In this document: piece by piece, positions 9,812-18,713 of the stretch
How positions within the stretch are numbered: position 1 is the stretch's first letter
How the letters are laid out: each line of letters opens with the position of its first letter
NCBI GenBank assembly: GCA_024637015.1
Contig: JAGXGE010000022.1
Span: 59,028-123,027, forward strand
Direction of reading: 5' to 3'
Origin: Aequorivita sp.
GTDB lineage: Bacteria > Bacteroidota > Bacteroidia > Flavobacteriales > Flavobacteriaceae
DNA length: 64,000 nucleotides
Notes under the pieces: model-generated
Told to the model about the DNA's origin: nothing
The model's input: the letters and a program-made list of their open reading frames with translations, nothing else
Databases searched by the model: none
Made by a program: the position numbers and the translations under genes

Positions 9812-9980
9812 TTTTCGCTAATTTTATAAGTAGGCAAAACTATCAATTAATTGGGTTTGTTCGATTCATATTGTGAGATTTTTTAGGCTAAAACTTAAAG
9901 TTAATTTCTTAAAAATTCCCTAAATTCCTCAAAGGGTCTTATATTTACAATTCTAAACATTCATACTAATAACATCTAAA

Positions 9981-12224
9981 ATGAAAAAAAGTACTTTTAA
10001 ACACATTCTCGTTTTGTCCTTTGCATTATTTTGCTTTGGATTAAACGCACAGAACACAGCGTTTTGGACGAAAGCCTCGTCCAATGAGATGCAAAACCGA
10101 CAAAAAGCTTTCAGGAATACTATGCCACAGGAATACAACCTGTTTACGCTAAACACTTCAGCGTTAAAAAGTCTTTTGGCTCAGGCTCCTGCAAGAAACA
10201 GTGTACGTTCAAACGTAATTATAGATTTGCCAACCAACAACGGCGAAATTCAACATTTCCGCGTTTATGAAGCCTCCGTAATGGAACCTGCTTTACAGGC
10301 GCAACATCCAAATACCCGATCTTATGCCGCCCAAGGCATTGAAGACCCTTCTGCAATTGCACGTTTTAGCGTTTCTGATATTGGGGTAAATGTGATGATC
10401 TTTTCTGCAAATTATAGCACTATATACATTGATCCTTACACTCAAGACAAGAATTATTATATTTCTTACAGCGTTAACAAGCTTCCAGCAGATCCAAACG
10501 GATTTGAATGTATGGTAGAAGATGCTGAAGGCCCTACTCCTACTGGCGAAAACAAAAATGCGGATGATGGTCTATTAAGAACTTTCCGTGCGGCTATTGC
10601 CTGTACTGGTGAATATGCTCAGTTTCAACTTAACCAACAAGGTGTTGGTAATGGCGAGCCTGATCCTGTTAAAAAAGCTGCTGTTCTAATGGCGATGAAC
10701 ACAACCATGACGCGTGTAAACGGTGTTTTTGAAAAAGACCTTTCCGTAACGATGGTTTTGGTTGCAAACAATACAGATATTATCTATCTCAATGCTGGAA
10801 CAGATCCATTTACAAATAATAGTGCAAGTGCCTTGATTAATCAAAGCCAACAGGTTATTGATGCCCAAATAGGTTCTGCAAATTATGACATTGGACATAC
10901 TTTCAGCACTGGGGCTGGTGGTCTGGCACAATTGAGAGTTCCTTGTACAGCTTCCAAAGCACGTGGAGTTACAGGTACAAGTTTCCCACTAGGAGATAAC
11001 TATGATATTGATTATGTTGCTCACGAAATGGGACACCAGTTTGGCGCAAACCACACTTTCAACAATTCTTGTGGAAACAACAGAAACGGAGGCACAGCTG
11101 TAGAACCTGGAAGTGGATCTTCTATTATGGCTTATGCAGGTATTTGCCCTCCAAACGTTCAGCCTCACAGTGATGATTATTTTACTGCAATAAGCATTCA
11201 GGAAATGTGGGCTTTTGTAAAGAATGGCGCAGGACAATGTGGCGCGCAGAGTGCAACAAATAACCAGCCTCCAACTGCTGATGCAGGACCAGATTATACT
11301 ATTCCAAAATCAACTCCTTTTGTCTTGAAAGGTATTGCTACTGATCCTGATGGTGACGCCCTAACGCATTGCTGGGAACAAATGAATCCACAAACGGGAA
11401 CTATGCCGCCCCAAAACACTTCAGTTTTTGGGCCAATGTTCAGAACTATCGATCCACTTGCTTCTCCTGACAGATATATGCCAGCTTTACCAACTGTATT
11501 GAACAATCAAACACAGAGCACTTGGGAAGTTGTTCCTTCAGTAGGAAGGTTTATGACCTTTAGATATACCGTTCGCGACAATGTTGCCGGTGGTGGCTCT
11601 TCTGCAAGTGACGACACGATTATAACAACTGACGGAAACTCAGGACCATTTTTAGTTACGTCTCAAGATACTCCTGTTACTTGGACAACACAGACCACAC
11701 AAACAATTACTTGGGATGTTGCTGGAACTGACGTAGCTCCTGTAGATAGTCCAAATGTTGATATCTGGTTTTCTACTGATGGTGGACAAACCTTCCCTAT
11801 TAGTATAGCTTTAAACGTGCCAAACACTGGTAGTACGGTAATTAACGTGCCAAGCGTTAACACAACTACTGGTAGGTTAATGGTTATGTCATCAAACAAT
11901 ATCTTTTATGACCTTAACAATGCAGTTATCATAGTTGAAGGCTTAATTGGTTTTGAAGATTTCACATTTGATAATTTTGCGGTTTATCCAAACCCATCAA
12001 CTGGAACTTTCAACCTTACATTCAAGCCTGCTTCAAATGATAATATTGAAGTTGCTCTTTACGATTTAAGAGGAAGATCAATCAATACATATACCTATGA
12101 TGATGTTTCTGCTGCCAATACTTTCAGCAAACAACTAGACTATGGTTATATTGAAAGCGGAGTGTATTTCCTTGTTGTTAAAAATGGCGACAAAGTAACT
12201 ACTAAGAAGCTAGTTAAAAACTAA
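9981..12224 (+). CDS. Reprolysin-like zinc metallopeptidase with T9SS sorting domain
   Basis: A 747-residue secreted protease. Signal peptide (about 1-23), prodomain (about 30-195), metallopeptidase domain with the extended zinc motif HEMGHQFGANH (H348, E349, H352, H358) followed by the SIMAYAGICPPN Met-turn, as in M12B-type enzymes. After about residue 430 comes a PKD/cadherin-like domain (ADAGPDYTIPKSTPFVLKG) and a further beta-sandwich. The C-terminus (FAVYPNPSTGTFNLTF ... GVYFLVVKNGDK) is a T9SS type A sorting domain, so the protein should cross the outer membrane by T9SS. Single gene with its own strong terminator. Confidence 0.95.
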   Translation: MKKSTFKHILVLSFALFCFGLNAQNTAFWTKASSNEMQNRQKAFRNTMPQEYNLFTLNTSALKSLLAQAPARNSVRSNVIIDLPTNNGEIQHFRVYEASVMEPALQAQHPNTRSYAAQGIEDPSAIARFSVSDIGVNVMIFSANYSTIYIDPYTQDKNYYISYSVNKLPADPNGFECMVEDAEGPTPTGENKNADDGLLRTFRAAIACTGEYAQFQLNQQGVGNGEPDPVKKAAVLMAMNTTMTRVNGVFEKDLSVTMVLVANNTDIIYLNAGTDPFTNNSASALINQSQQVIDAQIGSANYDIGHTFSTGAGGLAQLRVPCTASKARGVTGTSFPLGDNYDIDYVAHEMGHQFGANHTFNNSCGNNRNGGTAVEPGSGSSIMAYAGICPPNVQPHSDDYFTAISIQEMWAFVKNGAGQCGAQSATNNQPPTADAGPDYTIPKSTPFVLKGIATDPDGDALTHCWEQMNPQTGTMPPQNTSVFGPMFRTIDPLASPDRYMPALPTVLNNQTQSTWEVVPSVGRFMTFRYTVRDNVAGGGSSASDDTIITTDGNSGPFLVTSQDTPVTWTTQTTQTITWDVAGTDVAPVDSPNVDIWFSTDGGQTFPISIALNVPNTGSTVINVPSVNTTTGRLMVMSSNNIFYDLNNAVIIVEGLIGFEDFTFDNFAVYPNPSTGTFNLTFKPASNDNIEVALYDLRGRSINTYTYDDVSAANTFSKQLDYGYIESGVYFLVVKNGDKVTTKKLVKN

Positions 12225-12242
12225 ATAGAGAAATAAGAATAT

Positions 12243-12292
12243 AGAAAAGAGAGAAAAGACAAGATAATTTCTTGTTCTTTTCTCTCTTTTCT
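12243..12292 (+). terminator. Terminator of the reprolysin-like gene
   Basis: Two about 21-base arms rich in GA/TC (12243-12263 and 12271-12292) pair almost perfectly with one bulge and run into a T-rich tail. Confidence 0.85.
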
Positions 12293-12338
12293 TTTTCCAT
12301 TTATTATGAATAAAAAATGTCTAAGGCTTCAAATTATT

Positions 12339-12467
12339 TTAAAAACTCATTGTCATTTTTTGCCATTCAGTAATTTTTGTTTCTAAAGCTACCAAACTCT
12401 CCTCAGACATATACTGTTTGTGATATGCAACCAAGAGTTGGTTGCCCAAGTTCAAAATACTCAATAC
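12339..12467 (-). pseudogene. Possible C-terminal gene fragment, family unknown
   Basis: On the minus strand a frame without a convincing start reads NLGNQLLVAYHKQYMSEESL and on through TKITEWQKMTMSF to a stop at 12339. The amphipathic helical composition looks protein-like, but only about 41 residues follow the upstream TGA at 12468-12470. It may be the leftover end of a lost gene; chance cannot be excluded. Confidence 0.25.
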
Positions 12468-12477
12468 TCAATGCTCA

Positions 12478-13014
12478 CTATAGTTTCACCGTTTCCGTAA
12501 TATGCGAAACAACTTGTGAAGTTTTTTCAACTTTAAATTTAAGATCAATTACAAGGGTGTTATTGGTTTTTTCTACCACAAGTTTTCCATTTCTAATGGG
12601 ATAGAAACCTGCTTCACCTCTGCAAAAACATTGTTTCCCGTAGAGTAAATTTACTTCTCCAAGCGTTGCGTTTTCTTTGCTTAAATTTTCCACAGCAGCT
12701 GGTATTTCGAACTGAATAGTCTCAGAATAGTTTCCATCAACAGTCCCTTCCGGTCCTTCCTTGGAATATGTGTATTCTACCACCATATTTTCTCCATCCG
12801 CTATTTCAGGATATAAAGCACCAGTGCCATCTTCCTTTATAACCAAATGCTTGTTTTTGTGAACTACTATGCTACAACTCCCTTCTTCTGGGCAGCCCGT
12901 AACTTTATTTTCTACTTGTCCCATACTCGTGTTATCTGATGAAATTACATTTCCCGTCTGCGTTTTGCAGGCATTGACAAATAAGAGTGGAATTAAAAAA
13001 AGTAATGCTTTCAT
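12478..13014 (-). CDS. Lipoprotein, unknown function
   Basis: A 178-residue lipoprotein: the start MKALLFLIPLLFVNACKTQ gives a lipobox with acylated C16. The mature part has a CPEEGSCSIVVHKNKHLVIK block with two cysteines, and a second pair further on (KQCFCRGEAGFYPI). The rest is beta-rich. It resembles small flavobacterial lipoproteins without assigned function. It follows the 246-residue lipoprotein gene after 56 bases in the same direction, so the two and the YqaE gene may form one minus-strand operon. I do not recognise a specific family. Confidence 0.7.
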   Translation of the reverse strand: MKALLFLIPLLFVNACKTQTGNVISSDNTSMGQVENKVTGCPEEGSCSIVVHKNKHLVIKEDGTGALYPEIADGENMVVEYTYSKEGPEGTVDGNYSETIQFEIPAAVENLSKENATLGEVNLLYGKQCFCRGEAGFYPIRNGKLVVEKTNNTLVIDLKFKVEKTSQVVSHITETVKL

Positions 13015-13070
13015 ATGGTTTAAGTTTAATGTTAATAAGTCATAATATACAAATACGTTGCCGAAATATT

Positions 13071-13811
13071 CTAATTTTCCAATTCAACCTCTAAATCAAG
13101 TAAATCCGGGTTTTTGAAATATTCTATAAAAGGTGTCTGAACACGTATTGTTTTTTTGTCTTCTGAAAAAGTAGCATCGGGATTTGATGTTTTCTTTATT
13201 TTCTTTGGGAAGGTATAATTTAACGTATAATTAGAACCACCCATAAAAGCTTCGGCCTGTTTCATGCTGTCCACCTGTTGCTGGTGTATTATTTTATCTT
13301 TTATATAGGCATCACGCTTAAAAACACCTTTTTTAAACGAGTAATTTACGCCAATAATTTCTGGGGAATCTTCCTCTTTCTTTATTTCAGTATTGGGATC
13401 TGGGTTCGGCATTAAATTGCTTGCCTGCTCCAGTCCGTTCAAAATATCGTTCGCCTCACTGATGTTTTTAAATTTTGTTGAAATATCATAAACCATTTCT
13501 GAGGTTTCAGAATTCATGTTTATGTGAATATTAAAATTTTCAAGCTTCTTTAATTTCGCTTGTTCTGTAGCGGAAAGTCTGGAAATGCTATCTTTTTTTT
13601 CCTCTAAAAACTGCTTCATATAAACAATAGTATCAATTTTCACTTTCATAGAATCAATAACGGGCGCACCACCAAAGGCCATCATTTCGTTCATGTTAGC
13701 TTCCACAGTCATGGTTCCGCTTCCATCTTCGTTCATAACCATGGTTTCAGTAAATTGGCAACTTGTGGCAATAAAAGCCAAGACGAAAAGAAATAGTAAT
13801 TTTTGAATCAT
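13071..13811 (-). CDS. Lipoprotein, unknown function
   Basis: A 246-residue lipoprotein with signal and lipobox at FIATSC (C18). The mature start ETMVMNEDGSGTMTVEANMN is a phrase common in Bacteroidota lipoproteins that carry a beta-sandwich. Residues about 60-110 are charged and probably helical (FLEEKKDSISRLSATEQAKL), and the end is again beta-rich (KTIRVQTPFIEYFKNPDLL). No enzyme motif is visible. It begins four bases after the stop of the YqaE-like gene, which points to translation-coupled expression with that small membrane protein. Confidence 0.75.
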   Translation of the reverse strand: MIQKLLFLFVLAFIATSCQFTETMVMNEDGSGTMTVEANMNEMMAFGGAPVIDSMKVKIDTIVYMKQFLEEKKDSISRLSATEQAKLKKLENFNIHINMNSETSEMVYDISTKFKNISEANDILNGLEQASNLMPNPDPNTEIKKEEDSPEIIGVNYSFKKGVFKRDAYIKDKIIHQQQVDSMKQAEAFMGGSNYTLNYTFPKKIKKTSNPDATFSEDKKTIRVQTPFIEYFKNPDLLDLEVELEN

Positions 13812-13815
13812 TTCC

Positions 13816-13974
13816 TTATTGTTTAGGTTTATTTAAAATTATAAGTGCTGCAATTACACCCGGAACCCAGCCGCAAACAGTAAGTATAAAAACGATTATT
13901 ACGGAACCACAGCCCTTGCCAATAACAGCAAGTGGTGGAAAAATAATTGCTAACAGGACTCTCCATATACTCAT
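13816..13974 (-). CDS. YqaE/Pmp3 family small membrane protein
   Basis: A 52-residue protein from an ATG at 13974: MSIWRVLLAIIFPPLAVIGK, then GCGSVIIVFILTVCGWVPGV, then IAALIILNKPKQ. The two hydrophobic helices, the FPPLAV turn and the GWVPGVIHA-like second-helix start are the hallmark of the YqaE/Pmp3 (UPF0057) family of stress-linked inner-membrane proteolipids. It is easy to miss because of its size and because an unrelated 61-codon frame overlaps it. The next gene (lipoprotein, 13811) starts four bases after its stop, so they are very likely one operon. Role in membrane potential or stress tolerance is inferred from the family. Confidence 0.9.
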   Translation of the reverse strand: MSIWRVLLAIIFPPLAVIGKGCGSVIIVFILTVCGWVPGVIAALIILNKPKQ

Positions 13975-14048
13975 AGAAAACAAATTTACGATTAATATTT
14001 AAGCTATCTGTCAAGCCATTTTTCCTTTTGTTACAAGATTAAATTTTT

Positions 14049-14131
14049 AACCACAAAGTTTACAGCCTTTTAAAAAAAGACACAAAGTTTTTCTCCGTGC
14101 ACTTTGTGCCTTCTTTGTGCTCTCTGTGGTT
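14049..14131. repeat. CACAAAG / CTTTGTG inverted-repeat cluster
   Basis: CACAAAGT at 14081-14088 pairs with ACTTTGTG at 14101-14108, and an outer AACCACAAAG (14049-14058) faces CTCTGTGGTT (14122-14131). The phrase 'CTTTGTGCCTTCTTTGTG' is a familiar intergenic repeat type in Bacteroidota; whether other copies exist outside this window cannot be seen. Confidence 0.5.
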
Positions 14132-14252
14132 TCTTTACAACTAATGTATCAATCTCTCCTATAACTTTCTTTTTTTGAATTTTATTTTTTTATTTGGAAT
14201 TTGGTACTTGAAATTTGGAATTTATGCTTTAGCATATAGAACTTCATTTCCC

Positions 14253-14260
14253 TATCTTTG
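14253..14260 (+). promoter_or_regulatory. -7 box (TATCTTTG) of lysS
   Basis: An exact TAnnTTTG match 26 bases before the lysS ATG; the -33 position shows only a weak TTTA (14228-14231). Confidence 0.5.
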
Positions 14261-14286
14261 CACCTTCATTTTTTTAGACAAAATAT

Positions 14287-15978
14287 ATGCAACTTTCTGA
14301 ACTGGAAATCATCCGAAGAGAAAAATTACAACAACTGCGCGATCGTGGAATAAACCCATATCCTGCAGATTTATACCCTGTAAATAACACCTCAAAAAAG
14401 ATAAAGGACAATTTTGAAGAAGGGAAAAAGGTGGTAGTTGCCGGAAGATTGATGTCCCGAAGAATTCAAGGATCAGCTTCCTTTGCTGAACTTCAGGATG
14501 CGGACGGACGCATACAGGTTTATTTTAACCGCGATGAAATATGCCCAGGCGAAGATAAAAGCCATTACAACGACGTCTATAAAAAACTGCTCGATATAGG
14601 CGATTTTATAGGAATTGAGGGCGAACTCTTCACAACCCAAGTAGGCGAAAAAACCATCATGGTGAAGAATTTCACCCTGCTGAGTAAAGCCCTAAAACCA
14701 TTGCCACAACCGCGCGTTGATGCTGAAGGAAAAGTACACGATGCTTTTACCGACCCGGAACAACGCTACCGCCAACGCTATGCAGATTTGGTGGTGAACC
14801 CACACGTAAAGGAAATTTTCGTAAAACGCACCAAACTTTTCAATGCTATGCGAACCTTCTTTAACGATCGTGGCTATTTTGAAGTGGAAACTCCAGTGCT
14901 ACAACCCATTCCAGGTGGTGCTGCGGCGCGACCATTTATAACGCACCACAATTCTTTGGACATTCCATTATATATGCGAATTGCGAATGAATTGTACCTA
15001 AAAAGATTGATAGTCGGGGGTTTTGACGGGGTATATGAATTCTCCAAAAACTTCAGAAATGAAGGAATGGACCGCACCCACAACCCAGAGTTTACAGCAA
15101 TGGAAATTTACGTTTCCTATAAAGACTACAACTGGATGATGGATTTCTGCGAGCAATTGCTGGAATTCTGTGCTATACAAGTAAACGGAACCTCAAAAGC
15201 CACCTTCGGAAAATACGATATTGATTTTAAAGCACCCTACCCAAGGGTAACAATGGCTGAAGCAATCAAAAACTTCACCGGTTTTGATATTACCGGAAAA
15301 ACCGAGGATGAAATCCGAAAAGCTGCTATGGAAATGAAAATTGCTGTGGATGATACCATGGGCAAAGGAAAACTCATCGATGAAATTTTCGGCGAAAAGT
15401 GTGAGGGCAACTACATTCAACCAACCTTTATCACAGATTATCCAAAGGAAATGAGCCCACTTTGTAAAGAACATCGCGAAAATCCAGAACTAACAGAACG
15501 TTTTGAATTGATGGTCTGCGGTAAGGAAATAGCTAATGCATACAGCGAATTGAACGACCCCATAGACCAACGCGAACGTTTTGAAGCGCAATTAAAATTG
15601 GCAGACAGAGGCGATGACGAGGCAACCGCTTTTATAGATTACGACTTTCTTCGTGCTTTGGAATACGGTATGCCCCCTACCAGTGGTATGGGTATCGGGA
15701 TGGATCGTTTGGTTATGTTTTTGACCAACAATCCTTCAATACAGGAAGTACTTTTCTTCCCGCAAATGCGCCCCGAAAAGAAAAAAGTAGAAATGACCGA
15801 AGACGAAAAAGCGGTTTACACACTTTTAAAAACTCAATCGCCCATTGCTCTGGAAGCGCTAAAAACACAAAGCGGCTTGAGTAATAAAAAGTGGGACAAG
15901 GCAATAAAAGGCTTGACGGCTTCAAAGGTTGCGAAGGTTGAAAAAACGGATGAAAACTTGATCGTTTCTGCACTTTAA
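14287..15978 (+). CDS. lysS: Lysyl-tRNA synthetase (class II)
   Basis: A 563-residue cytosolic enzyme that charges tRNA-Lys. The N-terminal OB-fold (about 55-150, VVVAGRLMSRRIQGSASFAE) binds the anticodon. The class II core shows motif 1 around FNDRGYFEVETPVLQPIPGG, motif 2 around FRNEGMDRTHNPEFTAMEIY, and motif 3 GMPPTSGMGIGMDRLVM. A C-terminal extension of about 60 residues beyond the usual end of about 500 (EDEKAVYTLLKTQSPIALEA onward) looks like a small winged-helix domain and is common in Bacteroidota LysS. Stand-alone transcription: own -7 box and a terminator at 16001-16034. Confidence 0.98.
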   Translation: MQLSELEIIRREKLQQLRDRGINPYPADLYPVNNTSKKIKDNFEEGKKVVVAGRLMSRRIQGSASFAELQDADGRIQVYFNRDEICPGEDKSHYNDVYKKLLDIGDFIGIEGELFTTQVGEKTIMVKNFTLLSKALKPLPQPRVDAEGKVHDAFTDPEQRYRQRYADLVVNPHVKEIFVKRTKLFNAMRTFFNDRGYFEVETPVLQPIPGGAAARPFITHHNSLDIPLYMRIANELYLKRLIVGGFDGVYEFSKNFRNEGMDRTHNPEFTAMEIYVSYKDYNWMMDFCEQLLEFCAIQVNGTSKATFGKYDIDFKAPYPRVTMAEAIKNFTGFDITGKTEDEIRKAAMEMKIAVDDTMGKGKLIDEIFGEKCEGNYIQPTFITDYPKEMSPLCKEHRENPELTERFELMVCGKEIANAYSELNDPIDQRERFEAQLKLADRGDDEATAFIDYDFLRALEYGMPPTSGMGIGMDRLVMFLTNNPSIQEVLFFPQMRPEKKKVEMTEDEKAVYTLLKTQSPIALEALKTQSGLSNKKWDKAIKGLTASKVAKVEKTDENLIVSAL

Positions 15979-16000
15979 AACTGGCTTAGAATATTTATTC

Positions 16001-16034
16001 AAAAAGGAAATTACAGTAATGTAGTTTCCTTTTT
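16001..16034 (+). terminator. Terminator of lysS
   Basis: AAAAAGGAAA pairs with TTTCCTTTTT around a short inner stem, followed by T residues. Confidence 0.8.
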
Positions 16035-16091
16035 TTATAGGGTGCAAAGTTAGTACTTCAAAAATTCTTCAAATTACTTTATTCAGAAACC

Positions 16092-16122
16092 TTTGAATTA
16101 TAATTCTTTAACATTACATTTG
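16092..16122 (+). promoter_or_regulatory. Bacteroidota promoter, TTTG-N19-TACATTTG
   Basis: A -33 TTTG (16092-16095) and a -7 TACATTTG (16115-16122) stand exactly 19 bases apart, 32 bases before the M36 protease ATG. This is the best promoter match in the window. Confidence 0.7.
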
Positions 16123-16154
16123 GCAATCTATTAACAAAAACTAAACCCTAATAT

Positions 16155-18287
16155 ATGAAAACAAGAGTTTTACTCACAACACTTTTATTGTGCATGACAC
16201 AAGTTTTCTTTGCACAGAGCACCAAAGAAAGTGTTGCCCAATCTTGGATGGACAATAATATGCCCATCAACAAAACAAACCAAAGTTTTACAATGAATAA
16301 CAGCCACGCAGGCCCTTCCGGCGAAACATTTCGTTACCAACATACTGTAAACGCTGTGGAAGTTTTTGATTCTTCAGTGGCGGTTCACGTTTCAAATGGC
16401 AACCAAGTAACTTATCACGCAAGCACTTTTGACAGTGCTGTGGAAACCATTGACACCAACCCTTCAATTTCTGTTGATGACGCTTTAAATGCAGCAAAGG
16501 CAGCTTTGAATATTGAAGGTTACATTTCTCAAAAGGAAGTAAAACTATATGTTTACAACAAACTGGGAAGTAGCCAATTGGTTTACAGAGTAACCACGAT
16601 GTCTGAATTCAGAATGGGAAACTGGGAAACAATTGTTGACGCTAAAACCGGAACTGTTTTAAGCACAAAAGACATTGCCATCTACCACAAAAAGGGTGGA
16701 GAACACAATCCAAATGAAATAAAAAATCCAGCCGCTCCTTCAAGTATGGCAACTGGAACAGCAATGGTTTTTGACCCAGACCCACTAACCAAAACAGGAA
16801 GTAACTATGGCGGAAACTATTCTGACAACAATGATCAAACCAATGCCCAACTTGACGCTGCAAGAACTGCGGTTGATCTTTTAGATATTGAGTTTGACGG
16901 AACCAATTACAGACTAAGAGGCCCTTATACAGAAATTGCAGAATTGGGTTCCCCTTCAACAGGCCTATTCCTTCAACCATCACCAGATTTCAGCTTTACT
17001 CGTGACCAACAAGGTTTTGAAGCTGCAAACTGTTATCACCACATTGATAAAAGCTTTCGTTACATTAACGATGATCTAGGAATTCCATTAGTTTCAATTT
17101 ATAATGGCGGAGTGGTTCGATATGACCCACACGGGGCCAATGGCGCTGACAACTCTTTTTACAGTGCCGGAAGTCTTCAGTTTGGAGAAGGCGGGGTAGA
17201 TGATGCAGAAGATATGGACGTAATTCTTCACGAATTAGGGCATGGGCTTCACGATTTTATTACCAACGGAAACCTTAGCCAAGTAAATGGCCTAAGTGAA
17301 GGAACCGGTGATTATTGGGCAAATTCCTATAAAAGAAGCACTGGCTTTTGGGATAGCTCAGACGCACAGTATTTCTGGGTTTTTGGCTGGGACGGACACA
17401 ACCCATTCTGGGGAGGTCGTATTACCAACTATGGTGCTATGTACCCAGGAGGACTAACTGGGCAAATCCATACTGATGGACAAATCTGGGCTACCGTACT
17501 TCTTGAAATCTGGGAAATCGTTGGGAGAGAAAAAATGGATGCCGCTGTTTGGGAAGGTCTTGCAATGACCAATAGTGGCACCAACCAGCAAAACGCAGCA
17601 ATTGCAGTTAGACAGGCAGCTATAGATATGGGCTACACCTGTGCTGAAATAGATGCCTTTACAGATAGATTTGAAGCTAGAGGATATACATTGCCAGTTT
17701 ATATTTGTGATCCTAATGCCTGTGATATTTCTGTAATAGATGCTACAAACATCTCTCCGTGTAATGACAATGGCACACCTAGCGATGGCAGTGACGACTT
17801 CTTTACAGCAGATATAATTGTTGGTTTTGAGAATCCCCCAGCAACAGGAACCTTAGATTTAACTGGTGATGGAACCGCATCAGTATCTGTAGTAGGCTTG
17901 GTTTCACCACATATGTTTGTGGGCGTACAGATGCCGTCTGATGGTGGGCCAATTAACCTTACCGCAACTTTTTCAGCAGATGGAACTTGTAACCTTAACG
18001 TTCCAAATGCAGGAACTGCACCAGCACCTTGCGTTACCGCGGGAGTTAATGAAAATGAAGATTTGCTTGGCGTTTCCATTTATCCAAACCCAGCAGATGA
18101 TACTATTGCACTATCAAATCTAAAAGAAGAATACAACGTTGCCATCTACAATATGCTTGGCCAAAAAGTAAAAGAACAGCACGTTGATGCAAGCAACAAC
18201 AGCATCAATGTTTCTAATCTTTCTTTGGGTATTTATATATTGAAATTTGAAGATTACAACAATGTATTGCGCTTTGTAGTGAAATAA
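16155..18287 (+). CDS. M36 fungalysin-like zinc metallopeptidase with T9SS sorting domain
   Basis: A 710-residue secreted protease. Signal peptide (about 1-20, VFFAQ), FTP/PepSY-like propeptide (about 25-170, including YVYNKLGSSQLVYRVTTMSE), then the M36 catalytic domain with HELGHGLHDF (H359, E360, H363) and third ligand E382 in GLSEGTGDYWA. An Asp/Thr/Gly-rich region with cysteines (about 510-640) precedes the C-terminal T9SS sorting domain (VSIYPNPADDTIALSNL ... LGIYILKFEDYNN). The propeptide would be removed on activation. It has its own consensus promoter and terminator and is a single-gene unit. Together with the 9981 protease it points to protein-degrading exoenzymes. Confidence 0.95.
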   Translation: MKTRVLLTTLLLCMTQVFFAQSTKESVAQSWMDNNMPINKTNQSFTMNNSHAGPSGETFRYQHTVNAVEVFDSSVAVHVSNGNQVTYHASTFDSAVETIDTNPSISVDDALNAAKAALNIEGYISQKEVKLYVYNKLGSSQLVYRVTTMSEFRMGNWETIVDAKTGTVLSTKDIAIYHKKGGEHNPNEIKNPAAPSSMATGTAMVFDPDPLTKTGSNYGGNYSDNNDQTNAQLDAARTAVDLLDIEFDGTNYRLRGPYTEIAELGSPSTGLFLQPSPDFSFTRDQQGFEAANCYHHIDKSFRYINDDLGIPLVSIYNGGVVRYDPHGANGADNSFYSAGSLQFGEGGVDDAEDMDVILHELGHGLHDFITNGNLSQVNGLSEGTGDYWANSYKRSTGFWDSSDAQYFWVFGWDGHNPFWGGRITNYGAMYPGGLTGQIHTDGQIWATVLLEIWEIVGREKMDAAVWEGLAMTNSGTNQQNAAIAVRQAAIDMGYTCAEIDAFTDRFEARGYTLPVYICDPNACDISVIDATNISPCNDNGTPSDGSDDFFTADIIVGFENPPATGTLDLTGDGTASVSVVGLVSPHMFVGVQMPSDGGPINLTATFSADGTCNLNVPNAGTAPAPCVTAGVNENEDLLGVSIYPNPADDTIALSNLKEEYNVAIYNMLGQKVKEQHVDASNNSINVSNLSLGIYILKFEDYNNVLRFVVK

Positions 18288-18308
18288 TTATAGAACATTT
18301 TAATTTTT

Positions 18309-18340
18309 AAAAGGAGCCATATTAATGTGGCTCCTTTTTT
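18309..18340 (+). terminator. Terminator of the M36 protease gene
   Basis: AAAAGGAGCCA and TGGCTCCTTTT form the stem, followed by T6. Confidence 0.88.
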
Positions 18341-18713
18341 ATAAACAAACCACCGCCCACACTTTTTTCCTCCTTTTTGGCATAAGCGGTCCGGCATCCC
18401 TACCGGAAACGCGAGCGATGGTATTTAAGTTTGAAATCAATTCTTCAATAATTAAAACTACCTGAATAATTTACTTTCCAAAACAACCTATAAGTAAACT
18501 ATACTCCTCAATGAGTAAAACCATCTTTTTAATTATTTTACATCAAAAGCCAAACTACCTTCTCCAGAAAATACCTGTAAACTAATCTTTAATGACAGTA
18601 ACCTTAATCAGGCAAGCTCAAACCATCAACCATCAACTATCAACTATCAACTATCAACCATCAACCAATAACTGAGAACTTTTTATTACATTTAGCTACC
18701 CAATTTTATAAAT
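18341..18713. other. Intergenic region before the diheme lipoprotein
   Basis: No gene is visible. It contains a GC-rich hairpin-like patch (18386-18420, CCGG ... CCGG) and a run of CATCAACTATCAAC-type short tandem units at 18625-18668, then an AT-rich stretch before the ATG. Confidence 0.5.
18625..18668. repeat. Short tandem repeat, unit CATCAACTAT/CATCAACCAT
   Basis: Four to five imperfect copies of a 10-base unit (ATCAACTATC/ATCAACCATC) follow one another. No protein frame depends on it. Confidence 0.7.

Larger units (their letters stand above)
13975..14286. other. Intergenic region between yqaE-like gene and lysS
   Basis: It holds the CACAAAG/CTTTGTG inverted-repeat cluster (14049-14131) and the lysS -7 box. 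I see no gene in it. The stretch 14170-14225 is T/A-rich with repeated TTTGGAATTTGG-like phrases. Confidence 0.6.

Noticed and set aside
12377..12604. A plus-strand 75-codon ORF near 12.4 kb
   Set aside because: It lies over the end of a lipoprotein gene on the other strand and has no protein-like features.
13829..14014. A 61-codon minus-strand ORF overlapping the yqaE-like gene
   Set aside because: Its sequence has no family features and its frame is shifted against the YqaE/Pmp3 reading, which matches a known family and starts at a proper ATG.
18625..18668. Possible CRISPR-like array at the CATCAAC repeats
   Set aside because: The units are directly adjacent 10-mers with no spacers; it is a simple tandem repeat.
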